Origin: UBA9926 sp964524295
GTDB taxonomy: Bacteria; Pseudomonadota; Gammaproteobacteria; Pseudomonadales; Azotimanducaceae
DNA: 7,585 nt
Reading direction: 5' to 3'
NCBI GenBank assembly: GCA_964524295.1
Contig: CAZGCW010000187.1
Location: 1 to 7,585, forward strand
Positions 1 to 6,204 of the stretch are shown one piece after another; position 1 is the first letter of the stretch; the number at the start of each line of letters is the position of its first letter. Below the pieces are notes generated by a model. That model saw only the letters and a list, made by a program, of their open reading frames with translations. It made no database searches and had not been told where the DNA came from. Made by a program: the position numbers and the translations under genes.

Positions 1-210
1 AACCCAACTTGGGTCTATAATGTACGGGCAAATCCAACGATAACCATCGAATACTGAAACAGATCTTTTACCGCAGTTATTTCCGAATTACCTCAACCAC
101 AAGCACAGGAAAAGCTCATAGTGCAGGCAAAACAAAGTTCACAATTAAGAGATTATTTGAAAACCGCACACGCGCGCTCAATCCCAGTGTTCAAGATACA
201 GCCTACCTAA
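1..210 (+). pseudogene. C-terminal part of a DUF385-type (F420H2-dependent quinone reductase-like) protein with an in-frame stop
   Basis: Frame 1 is open from the window edge for 18 codons, meets TGA at 55-57, then stays open for 50 more codons to TAA at 208-210. Read across the TGA, it resembles the C-terminal half of the nitroreductase-family deazaflavin-dependent oxidoreductases (DUF385, split beta-barrel fold). The block NPTWVYNVRANPTITIEY matches the family pattern 'HPxWYxNLxANPxVTVEV'. After the stop come a strand (NRSFTAV), a helix (QAQEKLIVQAKQSS), and RDYLKTAHARSIPVFKI, like the family's closing 'YQxRTxRxIPVVVL'. Homology therefore continues on both sides of the TGA, at a place where the family usually has Gly, so a GGA-to-TGA change would explain it. 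TGA ends another gene here (1532-1534), so reassignment is unlikely. The 5' half lies outside the window. Family assignment is from recalled patterns. A decayed gene is the simplest reading; a sequencing error is the main alternative. Confidence 0.62.
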
Positions 211-463
211 ATTAAATCTTGGTCTGCTCCTGGAGGAGATATCACTTTATCTTCCTGGAACCGGTGCGACACCAACCCAGCCTGCAATGATAAGCGCACT
301 GCAAGGCCTGCATTACTAACCCTCGACCCGGGTATTAAGATCACACTCATGGTTTAAACTGGAAATCCTGCCGCATCACATGATGCACCATTACTGAATA
401 AACCTCTGTTGACGATACAAATTATGAGGAAAACATTAATCTTACAGATAGTGCAGACACTGA
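211..463. other. Intergenic spacer between two convergent genes
   Basis: The spacer separates the stop of the broken DUF385-like gene from the stop of the - strand 138-aa gene. I see no gene in it. Frame 1 stays open from 211 to 357, but it has no start and no recognisable protein pattern. A short inverted repeat lies at 373-386 (GCATCA, two bases, TGATGC) and a weak CTCC/GGAG hairpin near 227-238. Neither is followed by a T-run in either direction, so no terminator can be called. Confidence 0.5.
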
Positions 464-880
464 TTAATACGCCATTATTAATCTTACTGGAAGGCCCGTG
501 CACGCCTCACTCGACCCAGTCATAGTCTGGATTATACGATCTGCTATGGAGTACTTTCTGGCTCTAAGCTGGTGATATAAATCGTGTGCGGGCGCATCGG
601 TAACTGCCCTGTATGAGCCTACCTTCCCCTGCCGAGTCAGCTTCAACTCAGGTTGCTCAGCCAACTTTTCTATCCAAAAGTCGCCGCGACTACCGTGTTC
701 AATCCATGCCTGATCCCCGCGCTCAACTATCCAGAGCCGGACAGTCGTGTATTCACCTTCTGAGATTGGCTTAGTTAATATAACGACTTCACCGCCTAAT
801 TCAGAGACAGCATAGACAACAGCGACAAACAATCCAGCCGTACCCAAAAGCAGCGCTACCAAATAATAAACATATTTCAT
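464..880 (-). CDS. Membrane-anchored 138-aa protein, probably split-barrel/DUF385-like
   Basis: The ATG at 880 is preceded by AAGGA 8 bases upstream, a good ribosome binding site. Residues 1-25 form one hydrophobic segment with a short N-terminus (KYVYYLVALLLGTAGLFVAV), a signal anchor or uncleaved signal peptide. The remaining ~110 residues fit a small beta-barrel. EVVILTK, then TVRLWIVERGDQAWIEHGS, then FWIEKLAEQPELKLTRQGK and GSYRAV resemble the 'TRLWVVDDGGxxWVRAG...WFRRLxxNPxVxLxRxG' pattern of proteins related to nitroreductase-family deazaflavin-dependent oxidoreductases. The C-terminus (KYSIADRI... LPVRL) also fits that group's usual ending. Cofactor (F420, FMN or none) and substrate cannot be deduced. 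The gene lies tail to tail with a broken member of apparently the same superfamily and divergent from the 152-aa gene. The coding call is firm; the family call is moderate. Confidence 0.75.
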   Translation of the reverse strand: MKYVYYLVALLLGTAGLFVAVVYAVSELGGEVVILTKPISEGEYTTVRLWIVERGDQAWIEHGSRGDFWIEKLAEQPELKLTRQGKVGSYRAVTDAPAHDLYHQLRARKYSIADRIIQTMTGSSEACTGLPVRLIMAY

Positions 881-984
881 TAACTTCTTCCTTAATCAAC
901 TGATCTGGCTAACGTCACTCAGTCAATAAACCCGCTCTAACGTTCTTTATCCAACCCCGCTGATGGGTTAGCATTAATAAAAAA

Positions 985-989
985 AGGAG
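985..989 (+). promoter_or_regulatory. Strong Shine-Dalgarno sequence without a well-placed start
   Basis: AGGAG at 985-989 is an excellent anti-16S match. The ATG at 992 is only 2 bases away, too close for good initiation, and opens a frame with no protein-like pattern. The next ATG (1006) opens a two-codon frame (Met-Cys-stop, 1006-1014) that is in frame with the downstream 152-aa gene. The site may be accidental, or part of a short leader upstream of the GTG-initiated gene at 1033. Confidence 0.3.
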
Positions 990-1032
990 TTATGACAATA
1001 GCACCATGTGCTAATGCAAAGAGGGACTATCT

Positions 1033-1491
1033 GTGTATCAATACTATTACCACCGTAGGCACAAGCTGTTGGTTTTTCGCCACTTTAATGATTTCATCGG
1101 AGCAGAAAGCACCCGAGCGCTCGTGGAGATTTCTCAGCTTTTACCAGCAGGAGATTTCAAATTACTCAAATATATCATCATCGATTTCAGAAGCGTGTCC
1201 TCCGCGACCTTATATGATACAGATCGAGCGCTGCATACTATATTACATTCCAGATTACCCGTTATACCTGAAAACCCGCTGCTGGTTCGACTTTATGATA
1301 GAGACAATCCAGCGACAAAAACGCTCATCGAAAGAGTTACCCGGACCCATGATATAATCAAGCGTGACATTAAATCAAAGATACGGGACTTAACCCTGTA
1401 CAATGAACACGAAATAGATGCTTTTCTAGAGGACCTTCCGCCGGCGGAAACGTTTCTAGGCGATGACCAGAACTGGCTGGCTCCGCCATAA
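1033..1491 (+). CDS. Hypothetical protein, 152 aa, possibly STAS/SpoIIAA-like
   Basis: I do not recognise a named family. The start is taken as GTG at 1033, with GAGGG (1021-1025) 7 bases upstream. The frame is closed by TAA at 1012-1014, so the start cannot lie much further upstream. The protein begins with a strand (HKLLVFRHF), then a helix (ESTRALVEISQLLP), then a second strand ending in IIIDFRSV, then helices and another strand (PLLVRLYD). This alternation recalls small cytoplasmic STAS/SpoIIAA-like proteins that open with 'YDxEHxLLxxRxxG'. That comparison is structural inference only. The C-terminal half is charged and helical (TLIERVTRTHDIIKRDIKSK), ending in an acidic, Pro-rich tail. 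No signal peptide or membrane segment is seen. The gene is divergent from the 138-aa gene and convergent with the symporter gene, with 40 bases between the stops. It is probably transcribed alone. Confidence 0.65.
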   Translation: MYQYYYHRRHKLLVFRHFNDFIGAESTRALVEISQLLPAGDFKLLKYIIIDFRSVSSATLYDTDRALHTILHSRLPVIPENPLLVRLYDRDNPATKTLIERVTRTHDIIKRDIKSKIRDLTLYNEHEIDAFLEDLPPAETFLGDDQNWLAPP

Positions 1492-1531
1492 AACCCAAGC
1501 AGCGCTGGATAACCTGCCTCGGTCCCTAATT

Positions 1532-2980
1532 TCAGGTCCCTTGAATATCGCGGTCAGTCGATTTCGCTCTCGCGTTAAGTTCACTTTGCACCTCAGCATG
1601 ATAGGCCTTATCGATTCTGTAGCCGGCATAGATTGCAGCGGCTATCAATCCCCAGATCATAGCAAATGGGCCATCAATGATGCCCAATGCCGCTATCTTA
1701 TCCGGATGTATCTGGTTGGCTGGCACCCCTTGGGGGAATTCAATTACATCAAGGGCAATACCTGCCACCACATGGCCAATGCCATTGGTAACCTTTGCAA
1801 AAAATGTCCGGGCAGAATAGAAAATCCCCTCCTGTCGCCGCCCTGTTTTTAGCTCATGGTCATCGGCAATATCTGCTAAAGCAGACATGACACTGATATT
1901 CAGAATCGACCCGCAAGCCGATGCTATAGTTCCGAAAAAAATCACAAACGCAACCAGTGTGAGCGTTGAATTTTCCGGAGCAAGATCAAAGAGCCGTAAT
2001 GTGACCGCTGTCGACCAAGATACACTCAGTCCTGCAGCCGACCAGACAATAGCCCAACGCTTTTCAATCAGTTGATGAACCCGTGCCGTCACTATAAAAC
2101 CTATGGCATAACCGAACACATTCGATAGGATCAACAGACCAATTTGTTGATCCGTAAACTCCCAGTAAAAAGTGCCCATATACAGACCCAATGTCTCATG
2201 GGTGCCAATAGTGACCGACAGGAAAAATAAACCGAAAAGCAGGTAGCGATAATTCCGATTCTTTAGCGCGTCAGACATTTCTATCAACAATTGCCGCACA
2301 GAGAATGCGGGCAGATCCTCGGGTACTTTTTTCATTCGAGGTATCTGCCTTAAAGTCAGCGCTGCAGATGCCAGCATACTGACCATAATTAAGCTGATAC
2401 AGAATACGACCACCGGGCTATAAGCTGACTGATTCATCCTGCCATTATCAAAAAGCGGGAAAATAAAGAACCAGACCACCACATGCATCACAATCACACC
2501 GAGATAAGTGAAAATGTTGTTGTAGCTCATGATGGTGGTTCGTTCGATATAATCATCTGTGAGTTCGGCCCCCATGGCGAGATGCGGCACGGCAAAAAAG
2601 GTTGAAAACACACGCATAATCACTGTAAACGTGGTGAACCAGGCGAAAAGCTCTATTTCTCCTAAGCCCGCTGGTGGATTGAAAATCATAAAAATGGTCA
2701 TGATTAAGGGCAAGGGCGCGACAAACATAAACGGATGGCGTCGGCCGAGCCTGGAGCGCCAACGATCTGAAATCGAACCTACCACAGGGTCAGTAATCGC
2801 ATCCGAGGCGATCCCAATGGTGACAGCGGCGGCAGTCAGTGTTCCCGATAGTCCAATAATCTGATTATAGAAAAAAAAAGTCAGGGCATTAAATATCCAG
2901 TTGGACGCGGCTTCCCCGGATGCACCCAGCCCAAACGCTAGTTTGGTCGACATTGGCAACAACGATTTTTCCATATTCAC
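1532..2980 (-). CDS. GPH-family (MelB-type) cation:solute symporter, major facilitator superfamily
   Basis: Inner-membrane symporter of the glycoside-pentoside-hexuronide family (MFS_2), 482 aa, within the usual 450-500. Hydrophobic segments span the protein, consistent with 12 helices. Helix II carries DAITD (residues 60-64), matching the two aspartates of the MelB cation site (Asp55, Asp59). It is followed by SDRWRSRLGRRHPFM (71-85), the family's loop 2-3 signature. GAELTDDYIERT (137-148) and ADIADDHELKTGRRQEGIF (369-387) are further conserved blocks. The Lys in FFAK (396) corresponds to MelB Lys377. Start choice: GTG at 2980 has GAGGG (2986-2990) 5 bases upstream. ATG at 2974 (11-base spacing) and TTG at 2992 are alternatives; all begin just before the conserved LPMSTKLAFG. 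Stop is TGA. It lies 171 bases downstream of the FAD oxidoreductase on the same strand. Coupling ion (Na+ or H+) and substrate are unknown; a sugar, glycoside or other organic solute is expected. Confidence 0.9.
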   Translation of the reverse strand: MNMEKSLLPMSTKLAFGLGASGEAASNWIFNALTFFFYNQIIGLSGTLTAAAVTIGIASDAITDPVVGSISDRWRSRLGRRHPFMFVAPLPLIMTIFMIFNPPAGLGEIELFAWFTTFTVIMRVFSTFFAVPHLAMGAELTDDYIERTTIMSYNNIFTYLGVIVMHVVVWFFIFPLFDNGRMNQSAYSPVVVFCISLIMVSMLASAALTLRQIPRMKKVPEDLPAFSVRQLLIEMSDALKNRNYRYLLFGLFFLSVTIGTHETLGLYMGTFYWEFTDQQIGLLILSNVFGYAIGFIVTARVHQLIEKRWAIVWSAAGLSVSWSTAVTLRLFDLAPENSTLTLVAFVIFFGTIASACGSILNISVMSALADIADDHELKTGRRQEGIFYSARTFFAKVTNGIGHVVAGIALDVIEFPQGVPANQIHPDKIAALGIIDGPFAMIWGLIAAAIYAGYRIDKAYHAEVQSELNARAKSTDRDIQGT

Positions 2981-3151
2981 CAACACCCTCAAACCAGTAA
3001 TTGAAATAAATCATGTTTCCAGTGCAGATACAAACGCACGAAAGCGCTTTGAATGCCACCGACAGCTTCAAGTCACCCAGGCTGATTGCAAGCCGGTAAT
3101 GTCGAAACCATTGCCAGCATCGCCTTTAGCTTCTCATCAGCGTAATCGAGC

Positions 3152-4462
3152 CTATAGATAATCCAGCGCTTTGTAATAGAGCATCCCAACTGCAAAGCCT
3201 GGGCGGCGCAAATAGCGGCCTCCCGGAAAGGCCCGATGAGCAATCTTGGCAAAGATATTAAAGCGACCGGCACTGCCCGCAATGGCCTCAGCGGTGATAC
3301 GCGCCATCATATGAGTCGGTGCCACACCATGGCCGGCATAGGCCTGCATAAAATAAATGTTATCTGCAAGTTTCCCCAGCTGCGGCATCCTGTTGATGCC
3401 AATCCCCATCTGTCCATCCCACGCATAGTCGATACCGACAGACTCTAGTTCCGGGAAAATCTTCAGCATTTTCCTTCGCATGACCTGACTATAATTATTC
3501 GGCACCAAACCGGTGTAATTAGAAAGACCCCCAAACAGCAGGCGGTGGTCCGGTGTCATACGGAAGTAATCCAGCGCTGTTCTAGGATCACACGCCGCCA
3601 CATCCGCAGGCATAATCTTACGGGCAAGTACTTCGCCAAGAGCTTCAGTCACCACGATGCAGGTACTGGCGGGTAACATCTGCTGAGCCAATTGAGGGAC
3701 GAGTTGCCCCATATAGGCATTTCCGCACAGAACCAACTTCGCAGCATTGACACAGCCGTTATCAGTAAACAGTTTGACGCGATCGCCTTGCTGGATACTG
3801 ACCACAGAGGACTGTTCAAATATCTGCGCCCCTTGTGATACCGCTGCTTTAGCTTCCCCTAAACACAGGTTCATGGGATGGACATGGCCCGCACCTGTGG
3901 CGTTGTATAGTCCGCCCAGATAGGCATCGGAACCTACAAATTCTTTTACTGAATCCTGATCCAACAGCTTCAGTTGGTGCGGGTAGTCCAGGGACTCTTG
4001 CTCTTCTAGCGTGTCTTCCAACCAACGGAGGTGACGCCTTTTTAAAGCCACATCACAGTATCCCCAGCGCAGGTCGCAATCAATGCTGTACTTGCCCACC
4101 CGTTGACGAATAATTTCCACGCACTCAATACCCATGTCATGAATCGCCTGGACACCTTCATCACCAATTGAATGCCTAAACTGCGTCGCATCGTGACCAA
4201 TCCCTCCGATCACCTGTCCTCCATTACGGCCACTTGCTCCCCAGGCGATTCGATTAGCTTCTAAAAGAACCACTGAATAGCCTCGCTCTGAAAGTTCAAG
4301 CGCAGTATTGACCCCGCTGAAGCCCCCGCCAAGAATCACAATATCGGTGTCCACCTCTCCTTCTAGTACAGGGTAGTTGCCCACATTAGCGGCGGTGGCC
4401 GCATAGTAGGAGGCGGTGTGTTCGCGACTGTTTTCAGGGAATTTCAATCCAAACATCAGCAT
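3152..4462 (-). CDS. FAD-dependent oxidoreductase of the DAO family, PuuB/OrdL (gamma-glutamylputrescine oxidase)-like
   Basis: Cytoplasmic flavoenzyme, 436 aa, close to the ~426 aa of E. coli PuuB, and similar along its whole length as I recall that sequence. SYYAATA (18-24) matches PuuB's N-terminal SYYAAS. The Rossmann motif GGGFSG is at 45-50, with an acidic residue (E68) for the FAD ribose. GASGRNGGQ (75-83) is the DAO-family flavin-contact motif. HVHPMNLCLGEA (193-204), LDYFRMTPDHRLLFGG (297-312), RMPQLG (358-363) and YAGHGV (375-380) are conserved PuuB blocks, as is FPGGRYLR (412-419). The family oxidises secondary or primary amines with O2, giving aldehyde or imine and H2O2. In the Puu pathway the substrate is gamma-glutamylputrescine, but no puuA, puuC or puuD partner is visible, so specificity is open. 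ATG at 4462 is used; ATG at 4456 has GAGA 6 bases upstream and could be the true start. The symporter lies downstream. Confidence 0.9.
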   Translation of the reverse strand: MLMFGLKFPENSREHTASYYAATAANVGNYPVLEGEVDTDIVILGGGFSGVNTALELSERGYSVVLLEANRIAWGASGRNGGQVIGGIGHDATQFRHSIGDEGVQAIHDMGIECVEIIRQRVGKYSIDCDLRWGYCDVALKRRHLRWLEDTLEEQESLDYPHQLKLLDQDSVKEFVGSDAYLGGLYNATGAGHVHPMNLCLGEAKAAVSQGAQIFEQSSVVSIQQGDRVKLFTDNGCVNAAKLVLCGNAYMGQLVPQLAQQMLPASTCIVVTEALGEVLARKIMPADVAACDPRTALDYFRMTPDHRLLFGGLSNYTGLVPNNYSQVMRRKMLKIFPELESVGIDYAWDGQMGIGINRMPQLGKLADNIYFMQAYAGHGVAPTHMMARITAEAIAGSAGRFNIFAKIAHRAFPGGRYLRRPGFAVGMLYYKALDYL

Positions 4463-4532
4463 TCTCGAAGTATGAAGGGGTATCGTCGCACGTCAGCAGG
4501 TTCGCTTAGTTGAAGGGCTTGACCTGCTATCT

Positions 4533-4562
4533 AATATGTTTAAGCAAAGTGTACGTTGCCAA
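4533..4562 (-). promoter_or_regulatory. Candidate sigma70-type promoter of the FAD oxidoreductase gene
   Basis: On the - strand, TTGGCA (4562-4557, 5 of 6 to the -35 consensus) and CATATT (4538-4533, 4 of 6 to the -10) are 18 bases apart. Transcription would begin near 4526, leaving a leader of about 64 bases before the ATG at 4462. This is a consensus match only. Confidence 0.33.
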
Positions 4563-4585
4563 AACTAACATTAAAACAGCCGTGA

Positions 4586-4609
4586 GGGCGGATAGGCCGG
4601 TAACCGCCC
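4586..4609 (-). terminator. GC-rich inverted repeat, possible terminator of the glycosylase gene
   Basis: GGGCGG (4586-4591) and CCGCCC (4604-4609) are perfect 6-bp arms around a 12-base loop. The hairpin lies about 60 bases downstream of the glycosylase stop. On the - strand the stem is followed by TCACGGCTG and only then by TTTT, so it is a poor rho-independent terminator. It lies just upstream of the candidate oxidoreductase -35 box and could instead be an operator. Confidence 0.25.
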
Positions 4610-4668
4610 CTTGACCATTTGATTTAAACGCCTTGCTGCTTTTTTCGCAAAAATTAGGCCATGCAATG

Positions 4669-5874
4669 CTAGCTGCGACTCAGAATCTGCCCAAGATCCC
4701 TCCTAACCCGACTGTTTTCTACATGCCCCAGCGTCAGACTATGGCAGCCGAGCTCGCGTTGAAATCGTCGCAGGGACAGCGCCAGCTGTTTAACAAGGCG
4801 ATCGGAAACCACCGTCGTCGATTCAAGCCAGATATTATTAATGCACAAGTTGCTCGATTTCCTATCCGCCTTACAATCTAATCGACCGATCAAGGTATCG
4901 CCGAACAACATGGGCAAGGTGAAATAGCCAAACTGTCTTTTCGCTCTAGGAAGATAGCACTCCAGTAGATAATTAAAATCAAACAGCTCACGCAAGCGTC
5001 GACGATTAATAACCAAATTATCAAAGGGTGAAAGGATAATGATACGCTTGCGTCCCCACTTTCCCGGATGAAGCAATGATCGGCTCAGGCAGTAATAGGA
5101 TTGCTGTTGGTACTGAACAACAGCCACTTCACCACTTTCCAGCATCTCGTTTAAACTTTGGGCAATACAAGACTGGATATTAAATCCTGAAAACCGTTTA
5201 ACCGTCGCTCTCGAATAAGCGATATCGGCTAACTTGGCAACACCCAGATTTGCCAGCATGCCACGGATGTAAAAGTGACCCCGTTCATCTTCTGTTGGTA
5301 GCCGGGTATCGACGCCTGCCGGCAGGACACGCTCGGCAAGATCATACACTTTCTGGAATCCCTTTCTTTCAGCTATCATCAGGTCCCCTGCCAAGAACAA
5401 CCGCTCTAACGCAATTTTTGCCGGCTTCCAGTCCCACCAGCCATTTCGCGATGGTCCTTGCACCGGTTCAAAATCTCTCGACTGCAGAGGTCCTTCGGAT
5501 TTAATACGGCTGATAATGTCAGAATAACCCCGGATCTCAAGTAGCCGCTTTTGACGATAGCCCTGCATAATCGGCAAATAGAATCGATAGTTAGCCATAT
5601 CTAGATAAGCGGCCGCATGAGACCAGTACTCAAAAACACGTTTCTCGACACATTGCAGCTGATGCAGCATGGCAGGTGTGTAATCAGGAATACGCGTTCT
5701 GAGAATGTGATGGTGCGCGCGATCAACAACAGAGATGGTATCAATCTGCACTGAGTGCAGGTGTGCGACCGCGCTTTGCACGGCACTGATACCGTTACCA
5801 AAGGGATGGGACCGCAACAAACCCTGGCTTTCCAGTACTATTCTTCGCAACTGCCGGGCAGTTAATTCAGTCAA
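4669..5874 (-). CDS. alkX: AlkX/YcaQ-type winged-helix DNA glycosylase (interstrand crosslink repair)
   Basis: 401 aa, the size of E. coli YcaQ (AlkX), family HTH_42 (formerly DUF1006). Members such as E. coli AlkX and Streptomyces AlkZ remove bulky or crosslinked N7-alkylated purines and unhook interstrand crosslinks. The residues LHSVQIDTISVVDRAHHH (39-56) contain Q43-I-D45, the catalytic QxD motif of the YcaQ-like branch; AlkZ-like proteins have QxQ. Other family blocks are VFEYWSHAAAYLDM (80-93), WWDWKPAKIALERLFLAGDL (146-165), VYDLAERVLP (176-185), LSPFDNLVINRRR (281-293) and FGYFTLPMLFGD (315-326). The start must be non-ATG: TTG at 5874 has GAGGG (5879-5883) 4 bases upstream, an in-frame TAG lies at 5893-5895, and the first internal Met is residue 69, beyond the catalytic motif. 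It is divergent from the TonB receptor. A solitary DNA-repair role is most likely; resistance to a self-made alkylating product, as with AlkZ, has no support from the neighbours seen here. Confidence 0.88.
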   Translation of the reverse strand: MTELTARQLRRIVLESQGLLRSHPFGNGISAVQSAVAHLHSVQIDTISVVDRAHHHILRTRIPDYTPAMLHQLQCVEKRVFEYWSHAAAYLDMANYRFYLPIMQGYRQKRLLEIRGYSDIISRIKSEGPLQSRDFEPVQGPSRNGWWDWKPAKIALERLFLAGDLMIAERKGFQKVYDLAERVLPAGVDTRLPTEDERGHFYIRGMLANLGVAKLADIAYSRATVKRFSGFNIQSCIAQSLNEMLESGEVAVVQYQQQSYYCLSRSLLHPGKWGRKRIIILSPFDNLVINRRRLRELFDFNYLLECYLPRAKRQFGYFTLPMLFGDTLIGRLDCKADRKSSNLCINNIWLESTTVVSDRLVKQLALSLRRFQRELGCHSLTLGHVENSRVRRDLGQILSRS

Positions 5875-5907
5875 GCAACCCTCTTTGAACTCCTATCCTT
5901 TCACCCC

Positions 5908-5916
5908 ATACTAGCA
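5908..5916 (-). promoter_or_regulatory. Candidate extended -10 element of the glycosylase gene
   Basis: The - strand reads TGCTAGTAT: an extended -10 TG followed by TAGTAT (4 of 6 to TATAAT). It is about 34 bases upstream of the TTG start and would give a short leader. No -35 box is seen at the right distance. It overlaps the left arm of an inverted repeat (ACCCCAT 5903-5909, ATGGGGT 5942-5948). Confidence 0.27.
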
Positions 5917-5920
5917 TTTT

Positions 5921-5965
5921 AAAAAATCCGGCTCCGCATTAATGGGGTTACTTTTTATGCCGGAT
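5921..5965 (-). terminator. Terminator-like hairpin with U-run on the - strand
   Basis: On the - strand ATCCGGC (5965-5959) pairs perfectly with GCCGGAT (5932-5926) and runs straight into a T tract (six T counting the last stem base, 5926-5921). The 26-base loop is longer than usual for a rho-independent terminator. It would stop - strand transcription coming from the receptor side before it enters the glycosylase gene. No - strand ORF lies upstream of it, so it either insulates the glycosylase promoter or ends a non-coding transcript. Confidence 0.35.
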
Positions 5966-6148
5966 CAAGCATCCCACCCCTTTTCAGCCCTGGCCCGCGT
6001 CGCGGCACCTTCAACGAGACGATCGGACCAGAATCCCCGGACTAAGATTGACAACCCGTCCAACTCAAAGCAATCAGTCTATCCGGTAACGGTTTTAACC
6101 GATAACAGTAGGAAGCTGCCAGATCATCAGCCTGACTACGCAAAACTG

Positions 6149-6204
6149 GGGTTCCTCAATGGGAGACCTTGATCTCCAGACCAAAGCAAGAACCCACCCA
6201 TTGA
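6149..6204. repeat. Interleaved inverted repeats capable of a pseudoknot-like fold
   Basis: Two perfect arm pairs cross each other: GGGTTC (6149-6154) with GAACCC (6190-6195), and TCAATGGG (6156-6163) with CCCATTGA (6197-6204). Between them, CCTTGATC (6167-6174) and GACCAAAG (6179-6186) face each other across TCCA. Their mismatches become G-U pairs only if the - strand is the RNA (CTTTGGTC against GATCAAGG, 8 of 8 paired). An alternative + strand hairpin is GGAGA (6162-6166) with TCTCC (6173-6177). The crossing order permits a pseudoknot or two mutually exclusive folds. Whether it acts as RNA or as DNA binding sites is unknown. Confidence 0.45.

Noticed and set aside
2..21. Palindrome ACCCAA-c-TTGGGT (2-14) followed by a perfect TATAAT (16-21), looking like an operator plus -10 box.
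   Set aside because: Both lie inside the coding frame of the DUF385-like remnant (codons for PTWVYN), and no gene starts downstream on the + strand. Coincidence is more likely.
55..57. TGA read as Trp or another amino acid by a variant genetic code.
   Set aside because: The symporter gene ends properly with TGA at its expected length, so standard stop usage is supported; a disrupted gene or sequence error is simpler.
992..1357. 121-aa + strand ORF beginning at ATG 992 behind AGGAG.
   Set aside because: It overlaps the more protein-like 1033-1491 frame, its product has no regular pattern, and the ribosome binding site is only 2 bases from the ATG.
2901..3282. Small ORFs on both strands around the gap between the symporter and the oxidoreductase.
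   Set aside because: They mostly overlap the ends of the two well-supported genes in other frames and show no conserved pattern or ribosome binding site.
4633..4881. 82-aa + strand ORF at the 3' end of the glycosylase gene.
   Set aside because: It is an antisense frame of the glycosylase with no recognisable features.
5942..6172. 76-aa + strand ORF in the long intergenic region.
   Set aside because: The product is low-complexity and unpatterned, there is no good ribosome binding site, and it runs through the inverted repeats. Non-coding structure explains the region better.
6156..6177. GGAGACC upstream of a TonB receptor gene, recalling the B12 box of cobalamin riboswitches.
   Set aside because: The full box (AGYCxGGAGACCTGCC), the GCCACTG element and the other conserved cobalamin riboswitch segments are absent from the region.
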